From an uncultured Eubacteriales bacterium (GTDB taxonomy: Bacteria; Bacillota; Clostridia; Oscillospirales; Acutalibacteraceae): 64,000 nucleotides of DNA. The notes below the pieces were generated by a model that was not told the origin of the DNA, did not search any database, and was given only the letters and a program-made list of their open reading frames with translations. Positions 1 through 7,452 of the stretch are shown in pieces. Location: the NCBI GenBank assembly GCA_934729465.1, contig CAKVEP010000004.1, forward strand, positions 62,001 through 126,000. Reading direction: 5' to 3'. Within the stretch, counting starts at the first letter, position 1, and each line of letters starts with the position of its first letter. The translations under genes and the position numbers were made by a program.

Positions 1-1155
1 GAACAAAAAAGAGTTGACGGTCGAAAGATGGACGAATTAAGACCGCTAGCGGCAGAAGCGGGGATTTTACCAAGGGTACATGGCTCAGGAATGTTTACGA
101 GGGGTCAAACTCAGGTTATAACCGTAGCAACGCTCGGACCTGTTAGTGATGAGCAGATTCTTGACGGTATAGACAATGAAGAATACAAACGTTATATGCA
201 TCATTATAATTTCCCGCCGTATTCTGTTGGTGAGGCAAGACCAAGCAGAGGTCCGGGCAGGCGTGAAATTGGGCATGGCGCACTTGCTGAAAGAGCTCTT
301 TTGCCTGTCATTCCGGATGTCTCGGAGTTTCCTTATGCAATTAGATTGGTTTCTGAAGTTGTGTCTTCAAACGGGTCAACGTCACAAGCTTCGGTTTGTG
401 GTTCAACGCTTGCGCTTATGGATGCCGGTGTGCCGATAAAAGAGGCTGTTGCCGGAATATCATGCGGATTGATAACCGAGGGCGACAGATGGATGACTAT
501 GGTTGACATTCAAGGTCTTGAAGACTTCTTTGGAGACATGGACTTTAAAGTAGCAGGAACTCACGACGGAATAACTGCAATTCAGATGGACTTAAAAATA
601 GAAGGCTTACTCCCTGAGATGGTTAAAGAGGCACTTTATAAAACTCATAAGGCTAGAAATTATATATTAGATGAGATAATGGCTAAAGCTATTGATAAGC
701 CGAGGGAGAATTTGTCTGAATATGCTCCTAAAATCGTTATTACTCAAATAGCAGTTGATAAAATAAGAGAAGTAATCGGTTCGGGAGGAAAGGTTATTCA
801 AAAGATTTCTTCTGATTGTGATGTTAAAATTGATATAGAAGAAGACGGTAAGGTTTATATATTAGGTCAAGATACAAGTAACTGTAAAAAAGCTTTAGAC
901 ATTATAAACTCTATAGCCAAAGAAATAGAAGTTGGAGTAACTTATAGAGGCGTTGTAACTAAGATACTTGACTTCGGAGCTTTTATTCAAATTGCTCCAA
1001 ATAAAGAGGGAATGTGCCATATATCTCAGCTTTCTAAAAACAGAGTTCAAAAAGTAACGGATGTGTTGAACGTAAATGATGAGGTTTTGGTAAAGGTTAC
1101 AGGTATAGACGAAAAGGGAAGAATAAATTTATCGCTTAAAGATGCGCTGGAATAA
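1..1155 (+). CDS. pnp: Polyribonucleotide nucleotidyltransferase (PNPase), 3' part
   Basis: The frame is open from the first base, so the 5' half lies outside the window; 384 residues remain of a family of about 700. PNPase is a trimeric phosphorolytic 3'-5' exoribonuclease of mRNA decay. The fragment shows the second RNase PH core (RVDGR near the cut end, GDMDFKVAGT at about residues 178-187), then a KH domain with GSGGK at about 260-264, then an S1 RNA-binding domain from about 310 to the end. The protein stops right after S1, without the extra tail many homologues carry. The ATG at 28 is internal. A hairpin terminator follows at 1168. Identity is certain; only completeness is missing. Confidence 0.97.
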   Translation, partial: EQKRVDGRKMDELRPLAAEAGILPRVHGSGMFTRGQTQVITVATLGPVSDEQILDGIDNEEYKRYMHHYNFPPYSVGEARPSRGPGRREIGHGALAERALLPVIPDVSEFPYAIRLVSEVVSSNGSTSQASVCGSTLALMDAGVPIKEAVAGISCGLITEGDRWMTMVDIQGLEDFFGDMDFKVAGTHDGITAIQMDLKIEGLLPEMVKEALYKTHKARNYILDEIMAKAIDKPRENLSEYAPKIVITQIAVDKIREVIGSGGKVIQKISSDCDVKIDIEEDGKVYILGQDTSNCKKALDIINSIAKEIEVGVTYRGVVTKILDFGAFIQIAPNKEGMCHISQLSKNRVQKVTDVLNVNDEVLVKVTGIDEKGRINLSLKDALE

Positions 1156-1167
1156 AAATATTTATAT

Positions 1168-1206
1168 AAGGTCGGTTACGTTTAAGGTAATCGACTTTAT
1201 TTTTTA
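1168..1206 (+). terminator. Rho-independent terminator after pnp
   Basis: A 12-bp stem (AAGGTCGGTTAC with GTAATCGACTTT, using G-U pairs) closes a 7-base loop and is followed by TTATTTTTTAT. It sits 12 bases after the pnp stop. Confidence 0.8.
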
Positions 1207-1307
1207 TAGGTAAATCCTACATTATAAAAGTATCGGAGAAATAAAACAGTAAATTAATGATAAAATTATTTTAATTTTGTTGTAAGCTTTTTAAAGTAAG
1301 CTGTATA

Positions 1308-1316
1308 TGATATAAT
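1308..1316 (+). promoter_or_regulatory. Extended -10 promoter for the dCMP deaminase/fol run
   Basis: TGATATAAT matches an extended -10 (TGnTATAAT). No good -35 is seen 17 bases upstream. It lies about 32 bases before the TTG start at 1348. Confidence 0.5.
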
Positions 1317-1347
1317 TGAAGGAGAAAAAGATTAGGAGTGATAAACT

Positions 1348-1836
1348 TTGGAGCGGAGAAACAAAGCTAATTACTATCTTGATATAGCTGAAGCTGTGTT
1401 AAAAAGAGGAACATGTAGAAGAAGGAATTTTGGAGCGGTGATTGTGAACAACGACCAAATAATTTCCTCGGGATACACGGGAGCTCCCAGGGGAAGAAAA
1501 AATTGTATAGATATGGGCGTGTGCGTAAGGGAATCGCTTAATATTCCAAGGGGAGAACGATATGAGCTATGTCGCTCTGTTCACGCTGAAGCAAACGCTA
1601 TAATTCATGCTTCGAGGAACGATATGTTAGGAGCAAAGCTTTATCTTGTGGGAATAGAAGTAGGCTCAGGTGATTATGTAAAAAATGCGGCGCCTTGTGC
1701 TATGTGTAAGAGGATGATTATAAATTCAGGTATAGAGAGCGTTGTTATTAGGGACAATAAAAATGATTTTAGAGAGATAAGTGTTTATGAGCTTATCAAG
1801 AACGATGAGTCAGCTTACGGTAAATTTGGATATTAA
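1348..1836 (+). CDS. dCMP deaminase family protein (ComEB-like)
   Basis: Zinc-dependent deaminase of 162 aa, most likely converting dCMP to dUMP for thymidylate synthesis. The zinc site is plain: HAE at residues 79-81 (His ligand and catalytic Glu) and PCAMC at 116-120 (two Cys ligands). The extra Cys/His-containing insert between about 50 and 80 is typical of the dCMP deaminase branch. The start is TTG at 1348, chosen because AGGAG at 1334-1338 is 9 bases upstream and no ATG fits. It opens a co-directional run with folate genes, a sensible pairing because thymidylate synthesis uses folate. Substrate (dCMP rather than another cytidine compound) is inferred from the family. Confidence 0.85.
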   Translation: MERRNKANYYLDIAEAVLKRGTCRRRNFGAVIVNNDQIISSGYTGAPRGRKNCIDMGVCVRESLNIPRGERYELCRSVHAEANAIIHASRNDMLGAKLYLVGIEVGSGDYVKNAAPCAMCKRMIINSGIESVVIRDNKNDFREISVYELIKNDESAYGKFGY

Positions 1837-1851
1837 TATAGGAGAAAAAAT

Positions 1852-2352
1852 ATGCATTTTCAAAAAAATTATCATATAGGTTATAGAGCTATAAAAACGG
1901 CAATTGCTGTGTCGCTTTGTGCGATAATATCAATGGCGTTTGGAAGGGAAGATGTGTTTTGTGCATCGATAGCAACGATTATATGTATGCAGCAAACGTA
2001 TGACGAAACATTGAAAGCGGGTATCAACCGTTTTATAGGGACTTTTATAGGAGGAATAGTTGGGTATTTAGCATTAGAGCTTTCGAATTATATACCACAT
2101 TACAATTGGTCGAGAATTTTTGTTTTACCGTTTTGTATACTGCTGGTTATATACATATGCAACATAATAGGACAAAAAGAATCCGTGTCGATATGCTGTA
2201 TAGTAGTTTTGGTTATCGTGTCGAAACTGGGTGACGATTTAAGCAGTACATTCATGTATGTTGTGTATAGGGTAGTTGATACTATTATAGGAATAGTGGT
2301 TGCGATGTTTGTAAATAGATTTATGTTCAAAAAAAGAAGCACTAATATTTAA
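1852..2352 (+). CDS. Aromatic acid exporter-type (FUSC/ArAE) small membrane protein
   Basis: 166-aa membrane protein with about four hydrophobic segments (roughly residues 15-35, 60-78, 88-106 and 115-155). The start IGYRAIKTAIAVSLC and the block around FIGTFIGGIVGYLALEL resemble the N-terminal membrane domain of the aromatic acid exporter (ArAE_1/FUSC) family, where a cytoplasmic C-terminal domain often follows; here that domain is absent, so this is a short form. A role in export of aromatic or small organic acids is known only by family. It lies 15 bases after the deaminase and 25 before folE, so it is probably in the same transcript. GGAG at 1842-1845 precedes the ATG. Confidence 0.65.
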   Translation: MHFQKNYHIGYRAIKTAIAVSLCAIISMAFGREDVFCASIATIICMQQTYDETLKAGINRFIGTFIGGIVGYLALELSNYIPHYNWSRIFVLPFCILLVIYICNIIGQKESVSICCIVVLVIVSKLGDDLSSTFMYVVYRVVDTIIGIVVAMFVNRFMFKKRSTNI

Positions 2353-2377
2353 ACTAAAGAATGGGGATAGTCGTGTT

Positions 2378-2950
2378 TTGGATAAGGATAAAATAAAAAG
2401 AGCGATATATGATATTTTAGTTGCAATAGGAGAAAATCCTGAAAGAGAGGGATTGAAGGATACGCCTAAAAGAGTTTCTGATATGTATGAAGAAATATTT
2501 TCTGGAATTAAAGAAGACCCAAACTCTCATTTGAGGATATTTAAGGAAGAATACTTAAACAATGAATTTGTTTTGCTAAGAGATATACCTGTGCATTCTA
2601 TGTGTGAGCATCATATGCTGCCGTTTGTTGGAGTGGCGAACGTAGTATATATGCCCAAGGACGGGAACATAATAGGACTTTCCAAGCTATCAAGAATAGT
2701 GAATTGCTATGCAAGACGCTTACAGGTACAAGAGCGACTAACGTCGCAAATTTCAGGATTTTTATTTGAGAATATGGAAGTGCACGGAGTAGGTGTGATG
2801 GTAAAAGCCGAGCATATGTGTATGACGATGAGGGGCGTGAAATCGCTTGGGACAAAAACTGTAACTTTGTCGTTTAACGGAAGCCTTAAAGATGATGAAA
2901 ATTTAAAGCAAAAAGCAACAATGCTTTTGTTAGGGGAAGATAGTAAATGA
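2378..2950 (+). CDS. folE: GTP cyclohydrolase I
   Basis: First enzyme of tetrahydrofolate synthesis: converts GTP to 7,8-dihydroneopterin triphosphate as a zinc-dependent decamer. The 190-aa protein has the usual length. Zinc ligands are visible as Cys76 and His79 in CEHHM and Cys148 in EHMCMTMRG; GLSKLSRIV (100-108) and RRLQVQERLT are family blocks. The start is TTG at 2378, where the family N-terminus begins; GGGGA at 2363-2367 is the likely ribosome site, at a long spacing. Its stop overlaps the folP start by four bases (ATGA), implying translational coupling. It heads folE-folP-folB-folK. Confidence 0.97.
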   Translation: MDKDKIKRAIYDILVAIGENPEREGLKDTPKRVSDMYEEIFSGIKEDPNSHLRIFKEEYLNNEFVLLRDIPVHSMCEHHMLPFVGVANVVYMPKDGNIIGLSKLSRIVNCYARRLQVQERLTSQISGFLFENMEVHGVGVMVKAEHMCMTMRGVKSLGTKTVTLSFNGSLKDDENLKQKATMLLLGEDSK

Positions 2951-3753
2951 GCATTTTTAGATGCGGTAAATATACGCTCGATTTGAACAAAAAAACATAT
3001 GTTATGGGTATACTTAATCTTACTCCGGATTCCTTTTCGGACGGAGGAGATTTTAACACATTGGAATTAGCGCTTAAAAGAGCGAAAGAGATAGAAAACG
3101 AAGGTGCTGATATAATAGACATAGGAGCACAATCCACAAGACCCGGATACATAAAAATTAGTGAGGAGGAGGAGTTAAAAAGACTTGCTCCGGCATTGAA
3201 AGAGATTTGTAAGTCTGTAAAAATTCCGGTATCTATAGACACATTTTACAGTAGTGTGGCATATGAAGCCCTGAACTTAGGTGCAAGTGTGATTAATGAC
3301 GTTACGGGGTTTAAGGATAATAATATGTTTGAGGTTGTTAAAGGAAGCGACTGTGGTTGCATTATAATGCACGATATGCCGGGACTTAACATAAAATCAT
3401 TTTTTAATGCTCAGCTTAATAAGGCGGAGAGATTTGGAATTGATAAACAAAGATTGTGTTTTGACCCGGGAATAGGCTTTGGAAAGAGCTATGAAGAAAA
3501 TTTGTATATTTTAAAAAATCCATATGAATTTAAGATTGAAGATATAGCAATTCTTATTGGTGCATCAAGAAAACGAGTTATAGGGATGTCGTGTGGGAAT
3601 CCACCGTTTAAGGAAAGGCTGTGTGGGACTATAGCGGCGCACGTTTTAGCAGTAGCGGGGGGTGCGAATATAGTCAGAGTTCACGACGTTAAGGAAACAG
3701 TACAAGCTGTTAAAGTAGCGGACAGTATTTTAAGAGAAAACGAGATGAATTGA
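2947..3753 (+). CDS. folP: Dihydropteroate synthase
   Basis: Condenses 6-hydroxymethyl-dihydropterin pyrophosphate with p-aminobenzoate to give dihydropteroate. The TIM-barrel landmarks are present: GILNLTPDSFSDGG (21-34), DIGAQSTRPG, SIDTF, NDVTGF, FDPGIGFGKS and GASRKRV. At 268 aa it is on the short side: between MHDMPG and the next helix the usual loop and helix (about a dozen residues in most homologues) are missing, and the canonical MHMRG is MHDMPG. The pterin- and phosphate-binding motifs are intact, so activity is expected. The start overlaps folE by four bases; folB follows two bases after the stop. Confidence 0.95.
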   Translation: MSIFRCGKYTLDLNKKTYVMGILNLTPDSFSDGGDFNTLELALKRAKEIENEGADIIDIGAQSTRPGYIKISEEEELKRLAPALKEICKSVKIPVSIDTFYSSVAYEALNLGASVINDVTGFKDNNMFEVVKGSDCGCIIMHDMPGLNIKSFFNAQLNKAERFGIDKQRLCFDPGIGFGKSYEENLYILKNPYEFKIEDIAILIGASRKRVIGMSCGNPPFKERLCGTIAAHVLAVAGGANIVRVHDVKETVQAVKVADSILRENEMN

Positions 3754-3754
3754 T

Positions 3755-4129
3755 TTGGACAAAATAACAATAAAAGGACTTAAAATATTTGGTTATCACG
3801 GAGTCAACGAAGAGGAAAAAGAAGAAGGTCAGAATTTCGTATTTGACGTGGTTCTTCACGTTGACAGAAAAAAATTTAAGTTTAATGATTTGCTTGACAC
3901 CACAGTAAATTATGCTAAGGTAGTAAAAGTCATTAAAAGGGTGGTAACGGAAAATAAGTTTAATCTTATAGAAACTTTAGCCGAGGCAATAGCTAAAGAA
4001 ATAATTTGTAATTTTGAAGATGTGCAAGCGATTGAAGTAGAGGTAAAAAAGCCGGAAGCGCCTATGAAAGCCGAGTTTGAGTATGTGTCTGCTATGATAA
4101 TGAGGAACAGGGGTGACTATATTGTCTGA
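3755..4129 (+). CDS. folB: Dihydroneopterin aldolase
   Basis: 124-aa small enzyme converting 7,8-dihydroneopterin to 6-hydroxymethyl-dihydropterin plus glycolaldehyde. Family signs are GYHGVNEEEKEEGQ (13-26) at the N-terminus, the D..TVNYA block at about 48-54, LIETLAEAIA with the conserved Glu at about 72-81, and the KP..P motif at about 99-103. The start is TTG at 3755, one base after the folP stop; the first residues MDKITIKGL match family starts. The 3' end overlaps folK by 17 bases. It supplies the substrate for the FolK kinase encoded next. Confidence 0.95.
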   Translation: MDKITIKGLKIFGYHGVNEEEKEEGQNFVFDVVLHVDRKKFKFNDLLDTTVNYAKVVKVIKRVVTENKFNLIETLAEAIAKEIICNFEDVQAIEVEVKKPEAPMKAEFEYVSAMIMRNRGDYIV

Positions 4130-4607
4130 AGCGTTGCTGGGAATGGGAACTAATATAGGGGATAAAATTCAAAATATAGAAAACGCTGTGAAAGCATTGT
4201 CGCTTGTGCCGGGGATAGAGGTTTTAGAAAAGTCTAATTACTATGAAACAATCCCTTTTGGAGTTCCAGATAAGCAGGAAAATTACATAAATTGTTGTTT
4301 AAGAATATCAACAGTTAACTCAGCTAAAGTACTTTTAGGAGTGTGCTTGGGGATAGAAGCGGCTATGGGAAGAGTAAGAAAACATAAATTTTGCTCCAGA
4401 ATTATAGATATTGATGTTTTAGCTTATGGTGACGAAATAATTGATAGCAAGGAACTTGTTGTCCCCCATCCGAGAATAAAAGAGAGAGCTTTTGTTATGG
4501 TTCCGCTTAATGAGGTGTGCGAAAATCAAAAGTTCGGCGTTTTAGATTTCTCTGCTGCTTTCAAAAACATAGACAAAAGCGGAGTAAAGTTAATAAATAG
4601 AATATGA
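4113..4607 (+). CDS. folK: 2-amino-4-hydroxy-6-hydroxymethyldihydropteridine diphosphokinase (HPPK)
   Basis: Transfers pyrophosphate from ATP to 6-hydroxymethyl-dihydropterin, giving the FolP substrate. 164 aa, normal for the family. Visible motifs: GMGTNIGD near the N-terminus, YETIPFG, then R..K....RIIDIDVLAYG with the metal-binding DxD, and the PHPR block. Start: GTG at 4113, with GAGG at 4102-4105 upstream; TTG at 4122 (preceded by AGGGG at 4109-4113) would shorten it by three residues and cannot be excluded. The gene overlaps folB. It ends the folate run; no terminator is seen before the nusB promoter. Confidence 0.95.
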   Translation: MTILSEALLGMGTNIGDKIQNIENAVKALSLVPGIEVLEKSNYYETIPFGVPDKQENYINCCLRISTVNSAKVLLGVCLGIEAAMGRVRKHKFCSRIIDIDVLAYGDEIIDSKELVVPHPRIKERAFVMVPLNEVCENQKFGVLDFSAAFKNIDKSGVKLINRI

Positions 4608-4628
4608 GTATTTTATGTTTTAAACTTA

Positions 4629-4637
4629 TGGTATAAT
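4629..4637 (+). promoter_or_regulatory. Extended -10 promoter for the nusB operon
   Basis: TGGTATAAT fits TGnTATAAT, 50 bases before nusB. No convincing -35. Position between folK and nusB supports a promoter for the nusB-recN run. Confidence 0.55.
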
Positions 4638-4687
4638 ATAAATAAAATTAAAGAAGTAAAAACTTAGGTTGGAGGAATGAGTATAAT

Positions 4688-5110
4688 ATGAATAGACACG
4701 AATCAAGAGAACAGGCGTTTGTATTTTTATTTGAGAGTACATTTGGTGTTGACGACATAAATGAAATAATAGAACTTGCAAAAATCAGTAGAGATTTAGA
4801 GATAAGCGACTTTGCTAAAAAATTGTTTTTAGGGGTAAAATTAAAGCAAAGCGAGATAGACGAGTGTATTGAAAAATATTTAAAAGAGTGGAAAAAAGAC
4901 AGATTATCTAGGGTAACAATATCAATCTTAAGATTAGCTGCATATGAGATTTTGTTTGAAGATGAAATACCTGTGAGTGTTTCGATAAATGAAGCGGTTG
5001 AGCTTGGGAAAAAATACAGCACAAAAGAAAACGCAACATACATAAACGGAGTATTAGGTTCGCTGAGCAAAGACATTCAAAAGTGTAATGCGAATGATGA
5101 AACATGCTAA
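4688..5110 (+). CDS. nusB: Transcription antitermination factor NusB
   Basis: All-helical RNA-binding protein that pairs with NusE (S10) at boxA of rRNA leaders to prevent early termination. 140 aa, usual length. Signature regions: SREQAFVFLFE at residues 5-15, RVTISILRLAAYEI at about 75-88, the PVSVSINEAVELGKKYS block and NGVLGSL near the end. GGAGG at 4671-4675 precedes ATG 4688. The last seven bases overlap xseA. It heads a classical clostridial cluster leading to recN. The short Cys-containing tail after the NGVLGSL helix is not conserved in the family. Confidence 0.96.
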   Translation: MNRHESREQAFVFLFESTFGVDDINEIIELAKISRDLEISDFAKKLFLGVKLKQSEIDECIEKYLKEWKKDRLSRVTISILRLAAYEILFEDEIPVSVSINEAVELGKKYSTKENATYINGVLGSLSKDIQKCNANDETC

Positions 5111-6315
5111 ACAAATTAATAATTGGTGTTTCGCAACTTAATTTTTATATAAAATCTATGTTTGAGTGTGATTCCAATTTAAAGAATATATTTGTAAGCG
5201 GAGAAATATCAAACTTTAAGGGACATTATCAATCTGGACATATGTACTTTTCGTTAAAAGAGGGAAACAGTGTAATAAAAGCGGTAATGTTTGCAAGTAA
5301 CGCCAGAAGAATACGCTTTCAGCTAAAAGACGGAATGAATGTAATTGTCAGAGGAAGCGTTTATAGTTATGAAGTTAACGGTCAATATCAAATTTACGTT
5401 GACGACATTCAGCCATATGGAATAGGTTCATATTATTTGGAGTTTGAACAACTAAAGAAAAAATTGTCAAACGAAGGCTTGTTTGATGAGAGCAGAAAGA
5501 AAAAAATACCTAAATATCCAAAGAAAATAGGAGTTATAACGTCGTTGTCCGGAGCGGCAATTAAGGATATAGAAAATGTTTTAAAGAGAAGATATCCCAT
5601 TGCCGAAATCATTGTTTATCCGGTTAATGTACAGGGCGAAATGGCTGCAAGTCAAATCTCTGAGGCAGTTAAATATATGAGCAGTAAATCCTTAGCGGAT
5701 GTTATAATCTTAGGTAGGGGCGGGGGAGCCTCGGAGGATTTATGGATATTTAACGATGAAAATTTAGCAAGGACTATAAGCGAAAGTAAAATTCCGATAA
5801 TTTCTGCGGTTGGTCATGAAACGGATTTTACGATATGTGATTTTGTTTCAGACAAGCGAGCCCCAACTCCATCAGCGGCAGCTGAGCTTTGTGTTCCGAG
5901 CGCAGACGACTTAAAAGAGGAAATTGACGGTCTTGTTAAACAGATTAATGTTTTATGTTTGAGAAAATTTGATTTGTGGAGAAGTAAATTATCGTTTCAG
6001 GAAAATCGAATTTTAAATTTGTCACCTAAAAGGAAAATTCCTGAAAATAAGCAAAATATTAATAAAATTAGAAGTGGTTTATCGCTGGCGCTAAACAGAA
6101 ATATTAATGATAAAAAATTAAAAATGAGCGTATTATTAAACAGACTTAAATCGTTAAATCCGGAAGAAATAATGAAACGAGGATACTCGATAATTACAGA
6201 TGAAAACGGAGTAATAAGTAAAAAGAAGAGATTAAAGGAAAATAGTAATATAAAAATAAAGTTTTTTGATGGGGAAATTGAATGTAAAATTACAGACATA
6301 AGGAGTATTTATTAA
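5104..6315 (+). CDS. xseA: Exodeoxyribonuclease VII large subunit
   Basis: Catalytic subunit of exonuclease VII, which degrades single-stranded DNA from both ends. 403 aa. The N-terminal OB fold spans about residues 5-100 (VSGEISNFKGHYQSGHMYFSLK), followed by the catalytic domain with GVITSLSGAAIKDIENVLKRR and GRGGGASEDLWIFNDE, then SAVGHETDFTICDFVSD and APTPSAAAEL. The C-terminal coiled-coil (about 280-360) that binds XseB ends in LKSLNPEEIMKRGYSII, a family hallmark. The ATG overlaps nusB by seven bases, and xseB follows the stop directly, so the two subunits are made together. Confidence 0.97.
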   Translation: MLNKLIIGVSQLNFYIKSMFECDSNLKNIFVSGEISNFKGHYQSGHMYFSLKEGNSVIKAVMFASNARRIRFQLKDGMNVIVRGSVYSYEVNGQYQIYVDDIQPYGIGSYYLEFEQLKKKLSNEGLFDESRKKKIPKYPKKIGVITSLSGAAIKDIENVLKRRYPIAEIIVYPVNVQGEMAASQISEAVKYMSSKSLADVIILGRGGGASEDLWIFNDENLARTISESKIPIISAVGHETDFTICDFVSDKRAPTPSAAAELCVPSADDLKEEIDGLVKQINVLCLRKFDLWRSKLSFQENRILNLSPKRKIPENKQNINKIRSGLSLALNRNINDKKLKMSVLLNRLKSLNPEEIMKRGYSIITDENGVISKKKRLKENSNIKIKFFDGEIECKITDIRSIY

Positions 6316-6528
6316 ATGGGGAAAAAACTAAACTTTGAAAATGCTATGGAAAAATTACATAAAATAACCGAGAAACTCGAAAATGAAGATGAAAGCTTAG
6401 AAAATACAATCAAATTGTATCAAGAAGGAATGGATTTGGCTAAATATTGTATGGATGAGCTTAACAAAGCAGAACAAAAGATTAAAATTATAGAAACAAA
6501 CAGTATTGAACAGGATGATGCAGAATGA
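6316..6528 (+). CDS. xseB: Exodeoxyribonuclease VII small subunit
   Basis: 70-aa helical partner of XseA; several copies decorate each large subunit. Family pattern FENAMEKLHKITEKLENEDESLENTIKLYQEG is seen in residues 6-37 (quoted in parts: FENAMEKL, LENEDESLE, YQEGMDL). It starts right after the xseA stop and its last four bases (ATGA) overlap the ispA start, a tight coupling typical for this cluster. The start ATG lies inside the xseA 3' end context with no separate promoter, so expression depends on the operon. Confidence 0.94.
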   Translation: MGKKLNFENAMEKLHKITEKLENEDESLENTIKLYQEGMDLAKYCMDELNKAEQKIKIIETNSIEQDDAE

Positions 6529-7415
6529 ATTTTAAATCTTGTGTTGAAGAGTACAAAGAATGTATAAACAGTGGTCTTAGAAGCTATGTTTCAGGTTTAG
6601 TTGATTGTAATGAAAAATTGATTGATTCTATAAAATACAGTTTAATGTCTGGCGGAAAACGGATTAGGGGAATATTATTGCTTGCCTTTTTTGAATTATT
6701 CGGAGGAAGAAAAGAGGATGCAATACCGTTTGCCTGTGCAATAGAAATGCTCCATACGTACTCTTTAATTCATGATGATTTGCCATGTATGGACAACGAC
6801 GATATTAGAAGGGGAAAGCCTTCTAACCATAGAGTGTATGGGGAAGACATAGCACTACTTGCTGGCGATGCTTTGTTAACGATGGCGTTTGAGGTTTTGA
6901 GTAACCAGAATTTAGCAGATAAGTTTGGAGCCGAAAAAATTATACGTGTTTGTAAAATACTTTCATTTTCAGCCGGCGCTCAGGGAATGGTTTCAGGTCA
7001 GGCAGACGATTTGAGCATGGAAGTGGGCAATCACGGCACAGAAGAAATATTTAAAATGTATAAAAAGAAAACAGGTATGCTTATAGAATCTTCGGCGGAA
7101 ATAGGAGCTGTTTTGTCTGAAAATGATGAAAGTAAATTGGCACTTGTTAAAAATTACGGGAGAAATGTAGGGTTAGCGTTTCAGCTAGTTGATGACTTGC
7201 TCGACGTTGTTGGTCAAGAAGAGATTATTGGGAAACCCGTTGGCAGTGATATTTCCAATAAAAAGTTTACATATATAAGCGTGTTTGGGATGGAGCAAAC
7301 GAGAGATAAAATAAAAAAATTAACGCAAGATTCTCTGGATATTTTAAATAAGCTCGGAGGAAATAATGAATTTTTAAAGTGTTTGACAAAGCAACTAGAG
7401 ACTAGAATTAGGTGA
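6525..7415 (+). CDS. ispA: Polyprenyl (farnesyl/geranyl) diphosphate synthase
   Basis: Condenses isopentenyl diphosphate with allylic diphosphates to make geranyl/farnesyl diphosphate for undecaprenyl and other isoprenoids. 296 aa as usual. The first Asp-rich motif is HDDLPCMDNDDIRRG at about residues 84-98 and the second is QLVDDLLDV at about 220-228; SGGKRIRG near 45 binds diphosphate, and the KT dyad is present in KKKTGML. ATGA overlap with xseB. It is followed by dxs, the first enzyme of the MEP pathway, so the operon couples both ends of isoprenoid supply. Chain length (C15 rather than C10) is inferred from family. Confidence 0.95.
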   Translation: MNFKSCVEEYKECINSGLRSYVSGLVDCNEKLIDSIKYSLMSGGKRIRGILLLAFFELFGGRKEDAIPFACAIEMLHTYSLIHDDLPCMDNDDIRRGKPSNHRVYGEDIALLAGDALLTMAFEVLSNQNLADKFGAEKIIRVCKILSFSAGAQGMVSGQADDLSMEVGNHGTEEIFKMYKKKTGMLIESSAEIGAVLSENDESKLALVKNYGRNVGLAFQLVDDLLDVVGQEEIIGKPVGSDISNKKFTYISVFGMEQTRDKIKKLTQDSLDILNKLGGNNEFLKCLTKQLETRIR

Positions 7416-7452
7416 AATTGTACTCTAATTAAAAATAGGAGAATGAATACTA

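Noticed and set aside
3..439. Two extra frames overlapping the 5' end of the pnp fragment
   Set aside because: They lie in other frames of a certain PNPase coding region and show no ribosome site or family pattern.
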